Positions 1-8,322 are shown, counted from the first letter of the stretch. The stretch: 64,000 nucleotides of DNA from Aquimarina megaterium XH134 (GCF_000520975.1 NZ_JACB01000001.1:434001-498000); one strand, 5' to 3'. Made by a program: numbers and translations. The notes: generated by a model from the letters alone, not told the origin.

Positions 1-138
1 GATATTTGAGATAAATCCCCCTTGTTTTTTCTCAATCTCTATGTGTATTTTATTAGAAGAAACATAGGCGATTTCCATTCCTGAAAAAAAAGCTGAAAGA
101 ATAAGGGAAAGAATAATAACAATGATATGTAATTCCAT
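1..138 (-). CDS. CNNM/CorC-type hemolysin-family membrane protein, N-terminal fragment
   Basis: The first 46 codons of a gene that runs off the left edge. An ATG at 138 opens a hydrophobic helix followed by SAFFSGMEIAYVSSNK (residues 15-30), the hallmark start of the DUF21/CNNM transmembrane domain found in CorC-like and GldE-like proteins, which are implicated in divalent cation transport. The rest (usually further membrane helices, CBS pair and CorC_HlyC domain) lies outside the window. It starts 3 bases after the stop of the small membrane protein and so ends the visible part of the envelope operon. Family membership is well supported; the exact paralogue cannot be told from this fragment. 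Confidence 0.8.
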   Translation of the reverse strand, partial: MELHIIVIILSLILSAFFSGMEIAYVSSNKIHIEIEKKQGGFISNI

Positions 139-141
139 GAA

Positions 142-336
142 TTAGTCTTTGTTATTGGCGTCAAATCGTTTTCTAAAGTTTCTTTTAAAGAAAAACATAA
201 AAATTGCGGCAATTGCAAAGAAAATATAGAGCATACTTCTTCCGCCTTCTTGTCCCCATTCTGCATATGCTTCGTAGATAAAAAAACACATGATCGCCAA
301 ATAGGCATATTCAAAAAATCTAAATACTTTCATCAT
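142..336 (-). CDS. small two-helix membrane protein
   Basis: A 64-residue protein I do not recognise by function. It has two hydrophobic segments (about residues 10-24 and 35-50) joined by a short Gly/Glu-rich loop, then a strongly basic tail (KRNFRKRFD), so the C-terminus is probably cytoplasmic. It sits 9 bases after the LptC stop and 3 bases before the CNNM gene, which argues that it is a real operon member. A second Met at position 2 is an equally possible start. No catalytic motif is visible. Confidence 0.75.
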   Translation of the reverse strand: MMKVFRFFEYAYLAIMCFFIYEAYAEWGQEGGRSMLYIFFAIAAIFMFFFKRNFRKRFDANNKD

Positions 337-345
337 AGTACTGGA

Positions 346-903
346 TTACTCCTCTATAAACATTACCCCATCATTTATTCTTGAATTCAAGATAGTAAAA
401 TCCTGATTAGCATCAAAACCATCTGCTTCATTAATTGTTCCATCTGGCAAATAACTTTTATAGGGCTGGTCTGTAAATATCCAATTAATATTTTGGTCCC
501 AATATAACTGCTTGGCTTGCAAATGGGTACTATCTGCAGTTCGTATATCTACATTACCTCTCATATCGATTAAGCCTGTTTGCTGGTAAGAAATTGCATA
601 ATCTGAGGTAACCACACTTACTTTTCCTTCTTTATCAATAATATCTAACACAATACCTTCTGGGAATTCGTGATATACGAAAGGTTTATTAGAATAATCT
701 AATATTTTTGATGTTTTAAGTATTGCTGTAAGCCTTCCTGAGTCTGTATATTTAAGATTTATCTCATACCCTTCTGCAATAGGGGCGTCTTCTAAGATTA
801 AACCTCCCAGATCATTTTTTGTTGTTGATTGACATGAAAAAAACATTGTCACAGCAAATGCTGTGACAATGTTTACTATTGTATATATATTTTTATTTTG
901 CAT
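346..903 (-). CDS. lptC: LPS export ABC transporter periplasmic protein LptC
   Basis: A 185-residue protein with an N-terminal hydrophobic stretch ending in a lipobox-like FFSC (Cys24), followed by the LptC beta-jellyroll: GRLTAILKTSKILDY, the FPEGIVLDIIDKEG strand pair, SDYAISYQQTGLIDMRGNV and the YWDQNINWIFTDQP ending. In the family LptC joins LptBFG to LptA and passes lipopolysaccharide across the periplasm. The Cys implies a lipoprotein form, as is common in Bacteroidetes. It overlaps the upstream TPR gene by one base. Function is known for the family; nothing here looks degraded. Confidence 0.85.
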   Translation of the reverse strand: MQNKNIYTIVNIVTAFAVTMFFSCQSTTKNDLGGLILEDAPIAEGYEINLKYTDSGRLTAILKTSKILDYSNKPFVYHEFPEGIVLDIIDKEGKVSVVTSDYAISYQQTGLIDMRGNVDIRTADSTHLQAKQLYWDQNINWIFTDQPYKSYLPDGTINEADGFDANQDFTILNSRINDGVMFIEE

Positions 904-2273
904 TATAGCTTTGGCACTCTAACCGTTTCACCAATCCAGCATCCAATACTTACAGATTTTTTTTCTGGGTTGTTAAAAATATCAGTTTTTGATGGTGCTT
1001 TAGCATGATAGTTAGCTGCAAATTTATTTGCCGTAGATTTTAAACTTGGATCTACTTTTCCTGCTCTTCGAGCATAGTTTTCTGCCAACCAATATACTGC
1101 TCTTTTACTAAACACATCGTCTCCACAGCTATTTGCACTACTTGCTATCATACTTGCAATTCTAAGATAACAAACTCCCATAGATGGTCTATGCTTAAGT
1201 GCTTTTCTATAGTAAGATCTAGCTTTTCCTTTACTTCCTTGTCTTTTCATCACTTCACCAATCTTGAAATAAACTTTAGCCTTATCTCTCGTTTTAGTTT
1301 CTAATTCTGCAGATTGATTAAAATACTTTAATGCAGTTGTTGTCTTCTTATCTTTTAATGCTAATATCCCTAAATAATAAGCTGATTTTGCAGATGGTTC
1401 TGTTTTATGTAGTGCTTCTACTAACTTAAAAAACAATGGATCATCGGTACAATCTTTAGACGACATTCTTCCTGCGGCTCCTTTTAACCAACCTGCATCT
1501 GTTTTTTTAGATTCAAACTGTCCAGTATAAAGAGGTATTAGGTTTTTACAATCGGCTAACTCCCCAAGTTTCTGGTTAATCCCTGCTTTTACTTTACTAA
1601 AGGCATTTAGGTTAATACCAGAATTTTTTAGTTTTCTTTTTTCTTTAGACGATAATGTAGTTCCTGATTCTTCTTTTTCTGTAAGCTCTGCTATTGTTTT
1701 TGCCAACCTACTTTCTTCATTCTCTATCTTTTCTGTAATATCATCATATAGATCAAAAACTCCTTGAAGTTCTTTTTTTCCTTCACCATGAAGATCAACA
1801 AAAAGAGAGAAATAAGTATATAATTTCTTAGGTCTTTTAAAGTTTTTCTTATCTTTTGTATATGCTTTATCAAACTCTACAAACTGATTTTCTTTACTAT
1901 CAATTTTATTATCATACATTAACTGACCTATATCAGAATGCATATCACCTATTTTAGTTTTTGCCGGGAAGTACTGAAAACGCTCTTTCCATAATGTAAT
2001 GATTTCATTTGCAAGAGCAGATTTCTCTGCAGCAGAAGCTTTTTTATATTTAGCTGCTAACAATTTTTGTCCAAATTGATATGTTGCGACGCTATATGTA
2101 GGACATTCTTTTCTCACCTTCCACAGAGGTTCCTCTGCAGCAGTATAATTCTTTACCTTAGCATGCTCATAAGCGATGGATGCTGTAGTTGCACAGTCTG
2201 TAGCCTGAGCACTTACTTTTGTAGCACTTAAAACTAATCCTGTTGCTATTATAAATAAAACTTTAGTATTCAT
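903..2273 (-). CDS. exported tetratricopeptide-repeat protein
   Basis: A 456-residue protein with a signal peptide (cleavage likely after VSAQA, about residue 24). The N-terminal part is Lys/Glu-rich helix with a probable coiled coil around residues 175-215; TPR-like helix pairs occupy about 285-400, including AKVYFKIGEVMKRQGSKGKARSYY-type repeats with the usual A/G and Y spacing. TPRs are protein-binding scaffolds; the partner is unknown. Its place between LptC and an outer membrane protein, with a one-base overlap into lptC, suggests a role in envelope assembly, but that is inference from context only. Confidence 0.8.
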   Translation of the reverse strand: MNTKVLFIIATGLVLSATKVSAQATDCATTASIAYEHAKVKNYTAAEEPLWKVRKECPTYSVATYQFGQKLLAAKYKKASAAEKSALANEIITLWKERFQYFPAKTKIGDMHSDIGQLMYDNKIDSKENQFVEFDKAYTKDKKNFKRPKKLYTYFSLFVDLHGEGKKELQGVFDLYDDITEKIENEESRLAKTIAELTEKEESGTTLSSKEKRKLKNSGINLNAFSKVKAGINQKLGELADCKNLIPLYTGQFESKKTDAGWLKGAAGRMSSKDCTDDPLFFKLVEALHKTEPSAKSAYYLGILALKDKKTTTALKYFNQSAELETKTRDKAKVYFKIGEVMKRQGSKGKARSYYRKALKHRPSMGVCYLRIASMIASSANSCGDDVFSKRAVYWLAENYARRAGKVDPSLKSTANKFAANYHAKAPSKTDIFNNPEKKSVSIGCWIGETVRVPKL

Positions 2274-2293
2274 AGCTGTAGTAATTATTGTAT

Positions 2294-3538
2294 TTAATTA
2301 AATTTTATTTTTCTGAACCATTTATCATTTAATGACAAACTTAAAGAGATATTAAAAAACTCTTCTTTAACAAGTCCAAAATTTGTTGTTCCCCGTTGAC
2401 CATACTCAAAACCTATATTAGTATTCGAGAATAATCTACCAACTGGTAAGCCTACTCCAAAAGATATGCCAAACTCATTAATCGAACCGTTATTAATATT
2501 TAATCCTGTCTCTTCATAACGAAATCCAGCACGGTATACAACCCTGCTAAAATAGCCTGTTAACGAGTTATAATTAGGAATATAATATCCTCCCGTTTTG
2601 AATTTTGAAGCGTTCTCGTATACAACATTATCCTGGTTAGATACAAGATTCGTAAATTTTCCAGAATCCATGTATATATATTCTGCGCCTACAAACCATT
2701 TTTTAGGTTTCCCAATCCCGGCACCAAATTTAAATTCGGCAGGAAGATCTATTTCTTTGTCTTCTACAGCAACATCTTGTCTTTCTATAACTCCTTCTCT
2801 ACCACTATTATCAATTACAATAGTAGCAAGTTCCCTCGTACTATCTGTTGTTAATTCAAAAGAAGGTGTTGACACTGCAGAAGCAACTAGTTCTAGTTTT
2901 TCTGTGATCATAGTTTTATACGTCACTCCAAAAGATAAGCTAAAGGATGATAAATCTGAACTATTTATTTCTCTTGTATCAAATTGAACACCTGGTCTTC
3001 GTAATATTGTTTTGTTTTCAATATTCCCAAAGTTATAATTTAAATCTAAACCTACGCTTAGATTCTTGTTAACTTTGAACCCTGTAGACAAAAAGACCTT
3101 ATTCAATCCTCCTTTTCCGGTGAATCGAAGCTCGCTTCCATCATCTTTAATACTATTAAGTTCATACCCTACAGAAGTAAGGGGAATAACTCCAAAACCA
3201 AAACCAAATTTGCCAGCAGGAATACCAATAGCCAAATAATCTAATGAGGCGTTTTCTCCAGATGATGATTGATTGGCATTACTAATCTTATATCTACGAT
3301 ATGAGGCTCCTACTGTATATGTTGTGAGTCTCAATTCTCCATAAGACGCAGGATTTTGAAGATTTAAATGGATACTATCTGTATATATACTCAATCCCCC
3401 CATCGACCTGTTTTCTACTGTTCCTTTGAATTTCGGAATCCCTATCCCATAAAAAGAATACGGAGACGAAGTCCCTTCCTGAGCGTAAGATATTATGGTA
3501 ACGTGTACCAATATGATTACTAAAATCTTCTTTATCAT
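2294..3538 (-). CDS. outer membrane beta-barrel protein
   Basis: A 414-residue protein with a signal peptide (cut after about ISYAQ, residue 20), then SPYSFYGIGIPKFKG and many alternating amphipathic strands such as NLSVGLDLNYNFGNIENK and LELVASAVSTPSFELTTDS, typical of FadL/OmpP1-like barrels in Bacteroidetes. The protein ends in strands with aromatic residues (FFNISLSLSLNDKWF). The SPYS...GIG start is common in flavobacterial outer membrane proteins next to CoaX. Its start codon overlaps the coaX stop by four bases, so the two are translationally coupled. Ligand or substrate unknown. Confidence 0.8.
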   Translation of the reverse strand: MIKKILVIILVHVTIISYAQEGTSSPYSFYGIGIPKFKGTVENRSMGGLSIYTDSIHLNLQNPASYGELRLTTYTVGASYRRYKISNANQSSSGENASLDYLAIGIPAGKFGFGFGVIPLTSVGYELNSIKDDGSELRFTGKGGLNKVFLSTGFKVNKNLSVGLDLNYNFGNIENKTILRRPGVQFDTREINSSDLSSFSLSFGVTYKTMITEKLELVASAVSTPSFELTTDSTRELATIVIDNSGREGVIERQDVAVEDKEIDLPAEFKFGAGIGKPKKWFVGAEYIYMDSGKFTNLVSNQDNVVYENASKFKTGGYYIPNYNSLTGYFSRVVYRAGFRYEETGLNINNGSINEFGISFGVGLPVGRLFSNTNIGFEYGQRGTTNFGLVKEEFFNISLSLSLNDKWFRKIKFN

Positions 3539-4266
3539 TTACTATTATTAAAAGCTAAAATGCGGTTTAATCCCTCCAACAAAAAATTAGAAGTGGCAAA
3601 TATGCTATTTTTTAATCTTTTAGACAAAAAATGTGCATCTCCACCAGTTAAAATAACTGTTAAATCAGTATAAATGTTGCAATATTCTTCAATTACTCCA
3701 TCAATTTCATGCAAAATTCCAAAAACTACTCCCGAATGTATTGCTTCTTCTGTACTATTTCCTATGTGATTTTTTGGATCAGTTACCTGTAACAATGGTA
3801 GTTTTGCTGTATAATTATGAAGACTCTCATATCTAAGTCGCACTCCCGGCCCAATTGCGCCACCAAGATACTCTTCTTTTTTGTTTTTAAAATCATATGT
3901 TATACAAGTTCCTACATCAATTACCAATACATCCTTATTAGGAAACTGATCTACCGCCGCTGCTACCAAAGCTAATCGATCTATTCCTAGTGTAGTTGGG
4001 GTCTTATACAGGTTTTTGAATGGCATTTCTACCTGATGATCTAACATAAGCGTATTATACAAACGCTTAACATCTGTTATATGATTCTCTTCTATAGTAG
4101 ATACTGAAGAAATTATGGCATTGGTGATCAAAGGGTATTCTTCTTTGATATTTTGGATTGTTTCTTTAAAATGATATTGTTCAATCCTTTTTTTATAGAC
4201 AATTTTCGATTCTTCAAAAACTCCTATTTTGGTATATGTATTCCCTACATCAATAATGAGATTCAT
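3535..4266 (-). CDS. coaX: type III pantothenate kinase
   Basis: A 243-residue cytoplasmic enzyme that phosphorylates pantothenate, the first step of coenzyme A synthesis. ASKHA-fold motifs are all present: DVGNTYTKIGVF near the start (phosphate 1 loop), TPTTLGIDRLALVAAA (pantothenate site), VIDVGTCITYDF (phosphate 2), GGAIGPGVRLRYESLHNYTAKLP, and VILTGGDA (adenosine loop). Length matches the family. It is the first gene of the minus-strand envelope operon, and a fully normal copy. Confidence 0.93.
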   Translation of the reverse strand: MNLIIDVGNTYTKIGVFEESKIVYKKRIEQYHFKETIQNIKEEYPLITNAIISSVSTIEENHITDVKRLYNTLMLDHQVEMPFKNLYKTPTTLGIDRLALVAAAVDQFPNKDVLVIDVGTCITYDFKNKKEEYLGGAIGPGVRLRYESLHNYTAKLPLLQVTDPKNHIGNSTEEAIHSGVVFGILHEIDGVIEEYCNIYTDLTVILTGGDAHFLSKRLKNSIFATSNFLLEGLNRILAFNNSK

Positions 4267-4318
4267 ACTTTTATTTGTAAGTCGTAAAAATACAAAACGA
4301 TTTTTTTAATTTTTTCTT

Positions 4319-4348
4319 TTGAGTATTAAAAAAAGCGTTCTATATTTG
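4319..4348 (+). promoter_or_regulatory. exact Bacteroidetes housekeeping promoter for tRNA-Phe
   Basis: TTG at 4319-4321, 19 bases, then TATATTTG at 4341-4348: a perfect match to the primary sigma consensus TTG-N19-TAnnTTTG. The tRNA begins 17 bases after the -7 element. Confidence 0.85.
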
Positions 4349-4364
4349 CATCCGCTTACAGCAA

Positions 4365-4437
4365 GGTGCCTTAGCTCAGTTGGTAGAGCAAAGGACTGAA
4401 AATCCTTGTGTCCCTGGTTCGATTCCTGGAGGCACCA
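4365..4437 (+). tRNA. tRNA-Phe (anticodon GAA)
   Basis: A 73-base cloverleaf. The acceptor arms GGTGCCT and AGGCACC pair over 7 bases with discriminator A at 4437. The D arm contains AGCTCAGTTGGTAGAGCA, the anticodon stem AAGGA/TCCTT carries CTGAAAA with anticodon GAA, and the T arm is CCTGG-TTCGATT-CCTGG. The CCA end is not encoded (ACCT follows). It has its own promoter and terminator. Confidence 0.97.
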
Positions 4438-4441
4438 CCTT

Positions 4442-4471
4442 AAAAAACCCGAACAAATGTTCGGGTTTTTT
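4442..4471 (+). terminator. intrinsic terminator after tRNA-Phe
   Basis: Stem CCCGAAC/GTTCGGG with loop AAAT, flanked by an A run before and a T run after, directly behind the tRNA. The symmetric A/T runs mean it may also stop minus-strand transcripts coming from the peptide gene at 4498. Confidence 0.9.
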
Positions 4472-4497
4472 TATTACATATCATTAAAAGGTTTATA

Positions 4498-4671
4498 CTA
4501 TTCCTCTACCGGAACTGTTTTTGTTGGTATCGTGAAACACTTATTCTCTGTATTGCACAACCTTTGAGAGGCAGGTGGTATATTACCTCCCTTAACTACG
4601 CTTGTGTTCACCAATTTGGTGATTTTTATCTTTTCTAACCCTAATGATTTTATATTCTTATTTGTGCTCAT
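4498..4671 (-). CDS. short GG-leader peptide, candidate RiPP (natural product) precursor
   Basis: A 57-codon gene. The N-terminal part (residues 9-29) follows the leader pattern of Bacteroidetes GG-type natural product precursors (TIGR04149-like): regularly spaced Leu/Ile and Lys in LGLEKIKITKL, then VVKGG with Gly28-Gly29 as the probable cleavage site. The remaining 28 residues would be the core: two Cys (39 and 45), several Thr and one Ser, ending in PVEE. Such leaders are cut by peptidase-containing ABC exporters, and some cores are modified. No modifying enzyme or exporter lies nearby, so maturation and function are unknown. It is downstream of, and on the same strand as, the AraC-type regulator gene at 4799. 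Confidence 0.65.
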   Translation of the reverse strand: MSTNKNIKSLGLEKIKITKLVNTSVVKGGNIPPASQRLCNTENKCFTIPTKTVPVEE

Positions 4672-4701
4672 AACAATTCGGTTTATAGGTTCTCGATACT
4701 A

Positions 4702-4733
4702 AAAATATAGTTTTTAACTAACTTCCAATACAA
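4702..4733 (-). promoter_or_regulatory. possible promoter of the GG-leader peptide gene
   Basis: On the minus strand TATATTTT (4702-4709) resembles TAnnTTTG. TTG triplets lie 16 and 21 bases upstream (4726-4728 and 4731-4733), neither at the ideal 19. It would give a leader of about 25 bases. Weak match. Confidence 0.3.
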
Positions 4734-4798
4734 TATACTAATTGATATTTATAAATTTAAAGCATAAAACACTGAATTTGATACTACAGGGCTTTACC

Positions 4799-6499
4799 TC
4801 ATATCTCTAAATGCTTGATAAAATAGGATGGATAAATACCTGTTTTTTTATAGAATGCAGAAGAAAACGATTGTGCATTTTTAAACCCTACCTCTTCTGC
4901 AATGGCCTTTATCGTATAAGAACGTAATGATTTATTGGACGTAAGCTCATCTACCGCAAAATCAATCCTTAAATTATTAAGGTAATTGGCAAAGTTGACA
5001 TTTTTATACACATTTATAATCTTTGATAAATATGCGCTATTCGTATTCAGCTCTTTAGCTAATGAATTAAGTGTGTAATGTTTTTTAGAAAATTTAACCG
5101 AATTCTCAAAATTATGAAGCTTTTTTAATACCGTTTCTACAACATCTTTTGGGATATCTATATCTTGTTTTTTTGAAATATTAGTATTGATATCAACAAA
5201 CTCTAGTAGATTATGTTCTTTATTTTTTTGATCTTCAAGTAATCTTAAAAAACGTTTTCTATTTACATAGCTTTTGCGAAAACCATATGTAGCAAGTATG
5301 ATCAAAACAACAAGAAATACAATTAGAATAGTTATCGTTTCTTCTTTTAAGAATTTATCGCGCTGCAATTGATCTATTAATTTTTCTTTTTCAGAAATTA
5401 ATTCTACAGTATCGTATCTCTCATTAATATTTTTGGTTAAATATATTTGATTAGCATGTCTTATGCTATCTAATCTTAATAATGTATTGATGTATTCAAT
5501 TTGTTTTTCAAGATTTTTTTTTGCTTTAGAATCAGCAATCAAATAATCATACGTATCGATTAATTCGGGAATAACATCTTCAGTTTCTTTGAGAATACGA
5601 TCTACATTTCTAAAATATTGCATACCCTTCTCTACCATACCCTGATCCTGATATGAACGAGCAATATAATAATCACAGATAGCAACTCTTGTCTTTATCT
5701 CATCTGATTTTTGTATTAAACTTTTTCCTTTTTTTAGACTATCAATTGCCTTATTGTAGTTTTTAGAGAAATATTCATACATCCCCGAATACATCACAAA
5801 ATTAGAATAGATAGATATATCATTTGTTTTTAATGCTTCCCGAATTCCTTTATCAATATAATCTTCGGCCAGTTTAAATTGATTACTATAAATGTATGAA
5901 TCAGTAAGAGCAAATAGAACTCTATTATACGTGCTTGAGGTTTTAAATTTAGGGTTTTGATCTAAAAAGTTTAAATACTCCAAAAATATAGTTTGAGCCT
6001 CTTCCCTTTCTCCTGCCGTATTTTTTAATAATCCTATATTAAATTTCAGCTTTAGATATAACAGCTCATTCCCATTTTCTTTAGCAGATTTTGATGCTAT
6101 GAGATAAAGTTCTAAAGCCTCTTTATAGTTTCCTTCTTCATAACGCGTATTACCCTTACGTAAATAACCCAATGCCGGATATCTTTCATAATTTTTATTC
6201 TTGGTAATTGCAATAAGACTATCTGCATAATGTAATTGATTAGAACGGCTTAGTTTGGATAAAAAATAATATGCATCGGCCATACGCAATGTATCTAATT
6301 GATATATAGCTTTATCGAGGGAGACCTGTGCTATTTTTAATTTTAGGGAGTCTTCTTGTTGCTCTGCAATTATCTCTTTTAACTCATCAAAATCTAGTAA
6401 AACCTGAGCATCATTAGGCCTTTTAACTTGTCCGCGTAATGGCTGCACAAAAACAAATAAAATTAGCAGATAACCTAAAAATGAATACTTCCTGATCAT
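4799..6499 (-). CDS. membrane-bound TPR sensor with C-terminal AraC-type DNA-binding domain
   Basis: A 566-residue hybrid regulator. A signal peptide or first helix is followed by a long extracytoplasmic region of TPR-like helices (about residues 70-350; examples EGNYKEALELYLIASKSAK and KNYNKAIDSLKKGKSLIQK). One transmembrane helix lies at about 388-408 (ITILIVFLVVLIILATYGF). A cytoplasmic AraC/XylS HTH pair ends the protein (about 460-562), with LAKELNTNSAYLSKIINVY and IAEEVGFKNAQSFSSAFYKKTG. In the family the periplasmic TPRs sense a ligand or partner and the HTH controls nearby genes. The neighbouring peptide gene (downstream) and the DUF5648-type lipoprotein (divergent) are plausible targets, by position only. 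Confidence 0.85.
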   Translation of the reverse strand: MIRKYSFLGYLLILFVFVQPLRGQVKRPNDAQVLLDFDELKEIIAEQQEDSLKLKIAQVSLDKAIYQLDTLRMADAYYFLSKLSRSNQLHYADSLIAITKNKNYERYPALGYLRKGNTRYEEGNYKEALELYLIASKSAKENGNELLYLKLKFNIGLLKNTAGEREEAQTIFLEYLNFLDQNPKFKTSSTYNRVLFALTDSYIYSNQFKLAEDYIDKGIREALKTNDISIYSNFVMYSGMYEYFSKNYNKAIDSLKKGKSLIQKSDEIKTRVAICDYYIARSYQDQGMVEKGMQYFRNVDRILKETEDVIPELIDTYDYLIADSKAKKNLEKQIEYINTLLRLDSIRHANQIYLTKNINERYDTVELISEKEKLIDQLQRDKFLKEETITILIVFLVVLIILATYGFRKSYVNRKRFLRLLEDQKNKEHNLLEFVDINTNISKKQDIDIPKDVVETVLKKLHNFENSVKFSKKHYTLNSLAKELNTNSAYLSKIINVYKNVNFANYLNNLRIDFAVDELTSNKSLRSYTIKAIAEEVGFKNAQSFSSAFYKKTGIYPSYFIKHLEI

Positions 6500-6837
6500 T
6501 AAAGTGATTTTTATAGTATTTGAAACCTGCTCAACAGAATTCGAAAACCATATCTTATTAATTCAATATATAAGTGAATGACATAAAAAATAATACGAAA
6601 TAAAACTACCAAAAAAAACAATGTGAATGATTTATTCAATACATAGTTTGGTATACAATAGCAAAAATCAAACTCTTGCAACATACACAAAGTATCAGTT
6701 TAAATTTATAAATATCAAGAATATTACTTTGTATTTCATGTACTCATCGTCATATTTTTGAATTCTGTAGAAGGTGAAATACATACCAATCTTAAAACTA
6801 ATTTCATCAAATACTAATTTTTAAAACTCTTAAAGCC
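6500..6837. other. intergenic region between divergent genes
   Basis: 338 bases, very AT-rich, between the regulator gene (minus) and the lipoprotein gene (plus). It must hold both promoters. I see only one partial match (6729-6760). No open frame with convincing coding character, no tRNA and no strong hairpin. Confidence 0.6.
6729..6760 (+). promoter_or_regulatory. possible promoter of the 6838 lipoprotein gene
   Basis: TATTTTTG (6753-6760) fits TAnnTTTG. The nearest TTG (6729-6731) is 21 bases upstream rather than 19, so this is a near match. It would give an untranslated leader of roughly 70 bases. Confidence 0.35.
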
Positions 6838-7410
6838 ATGAAAAAAACCAAATTCTTAGTTTCAATTTTAAATTTGACTTTTGTAATATGTTTACTACTG
6901 ACTTCTTGTGAATCAGAAAATGAAGAGTTACCTCTAGAACAAGTTTCTAATGCAACCGAAAACAGTAGCAACACCAAATCAAGGGCCTTGAGTTCTCAAA
7001 ATGTGTATCGATATTATAGTGGGGGGTCTGCATCTCTTCATACCTATAAAACACAAGGAGGTCAAGGTATTGGAATAGGTCGTAGAGAAGGGGTTTCCTT
7101 TAGGACCGACGTAGCCAGATCTCGTCGAGAAATTGATTTTAACACATATAACGAATTATACTTTTTGTTACATCCGAGAAAAATAGATTTCGTTTTAACA
7201 ACTAGCCCTACCGAAATTTTAACTTTAATAAGTAAAGGGTGGAAAGATGTTTCCCGACTTGTTTTAATACATAAAAAACCAGGTAACGGAAGAAAAAAAC
7301 TCTATCGCTTTTACAATACTCAACACTCTGATCACCTGTATACCAAAAATTATTCTGAAGGTATTAACGCCGGATATAAATATGAAGGAGTAACTGGCTG
7401 GGTGTATTAA
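6838..7410 (+). CDS. lipoprotein with DUF5648-like repeats
   Basis: A 190-residue lipoprotein: signal peptide, then LLTSC with Cys24 and an acidic tether (ESENEELPLE), suggesting surface exposure. Two copies of a short aromatic repeat follow. The last one (about 155-190) has the YRFYN...HSDHLYT...GYKYEGVTGWV pattern of DUF5648, a beta-rich module seen in secreted and wall proteins. An earlier, more divergent copy begins at VYRYYSGGSASLHTY (about 57). Function of the module is unknown. It is divergent from the TPR/AraC regulator, which may control it. Confidence 0.75.
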   Translation: MKKTKFLVSILNLTFVICLLLTSCESENEELPLEQVSNATENSSNTKSRALSSQNVYRYYSGGSASLHTYKTQGGQGIGIGRREGVSFRTDVARSRREIDFNTYNELYFLLHPRKIDFVLTTSPTEILTLISKGWKDVSRLVLIHKKPGNGRKKLYRFYNTQHSDHLYTKNYSEGINAGYKYEGVTGWVY

Positions 7411-7503
7411 AAATATAATCGATAAGAAAAGGTGCCTTCAAAAATCATTTTGAGTTTGTGAGTAAAATACATGTTGATATTTATCTGAAGGAGTTACACC
7501 ACG

Positions 7504-7532
7504 AAAAACCCAAACAGATGTTTGGGTTTTTT
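7504..7532 (+). terminator. intrinsic terminator, probably bidirectional
   Basis: Stem CCCAAAC/GTTTGGG with loop AGAT, A run before and T run after. It lies between the convergent lipoprotein (ends 7410) and intradiol dioxygenase (ends 7571) genes and closely resembles the tRNA-Phe terminator. Confidence 0.85.
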
Positions 7533-7570
7533 GTTTTTATAACATGAGTCAAAAGTCTAACATTCTAGGT

Positions 7571-8263
7571 TTATCCCGACACTTTTATGGTCTCTGTTAG
7601 AACATATCCATCGGTTGTATTTCCTGTTACAGAATTCGCTATACTGCGATTAATATCACCAGAAAAAATACCATCCTGAGCATTCGAAGTATCAAAATCT
7701 CCTTTATAATTCGTAGTAGCATAGACTGCTTTAGAAATATCTTCGGGAAAAGCAACTTGAGTAATAAGCAATGATTGCCCCGATGATTTTAAAATTTCTA
7801 AGTGAAGATGAGGAGCTCTACCTGGGTACCATCCAGGATATATACTTATAAACGAAGCGTTACCACTGGTATCTGTAGTTTGTCTTCCTCTTAAAAATTT
7901 TTGACTTGTGAAATCTCCATCTAACTGACCAGAATATTCAGAATAATTTCCCTTTGCATCACATTGCCAGATATCTACAAACGCTCCTGCTAATGGTTTA
8001 CAATTGTCATTTACATTTTGCACCTGTATTGTTATTTTTAAAGGAATTCCTGTACGATCACCAATTATATTTTCTTTTACCAAATCTGCTGGTGTTTTTA
8101 TTGGAAACGGCCCTGCTGTTTCTACTGGAGAGACAACACATGATCCTGCATCTACTACGCCTCCTGCATCATCATCTTTATTACAAGATGTTATTAACGT
8201 TGGAATTGCTATAATAGAGCCTATTCCTGCCATTCCATTTTTTAAAAATTTCTTTCTATCCAT
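7571..8263 (-). CDS. intradiol ring-cleavage dioxygenase-like lipoprotein
   Basis: A 230-residue lipoprotein: signal peptide ending LITSC (Cys27), then the acidic tether NKDDDAG. The rest is an intradiol dioxygenase fold with the four expected non-haem Fe(III) ligands visible: Tyr107 (in DAKGNYSEY), Tyr146, His152 and His154 (in PGWYPGRAPHLHLE). The family cleaves catechols between the two hydroxyls, so the enzyme is probably active. Classical family members are cytoplasmic; a lipid-anchored, probably surface form is less usual. It is the last gene of the minus-strand surface locus. The substrate is unknown; a catechol or a catecholate siderophore is conceivable, by inference only. Confidence 0.85.
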   Translation of the reverse strand: MDRKKFLKNGMAGIGSIIAIPTLITSCNKDDDAGGVVDAGSCVVSPVETAGPFPIKTPADLVKENIIGDRTGIPLKITIQVQNVNDNCKPLAGAFVDIWQCDAKGNYSEYSGQLDGDFTSQKFLRGRQTTDTSGNASFISIYPGWYPGRAPHLHLEILKSSGQSLLITQVAFPEDISKAVYATTNYKGDFDTSNAQDGIFSGDINRSIANSVTGNTTDGYVLTETIKVSG

Positions 8264-8285
8264 AATATCATCATTTGTGGTTGCA

Positions 8286-8322
8286 GGGGCGTAATTACAT
8301 TACTATAATATAGAAACGCCCC
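8286..8322. repeat. inverted repeat in the leader of the intradiol dioxygenase gene
   Basis: Perfect 7-base arms GGGGCGT (8286-8292) and ACGCCCC (8316-8322) separated by 23 AT-rich bases, 23-59 bases upstream of the start codon. There is no T run on either side, so it is more likely an operator or leader structure than a terminator. The outer arm matches a motif found before two other genes of this locus. Confidence 0.5.

Noticed and set aside
7954..8294. Long open frames on the plus strand opposite the intradiol dioxygenase gene
   Set aside because: The minus frame has complete family motifs and iron ligands; the plus frames are low-complexity shadows of it.
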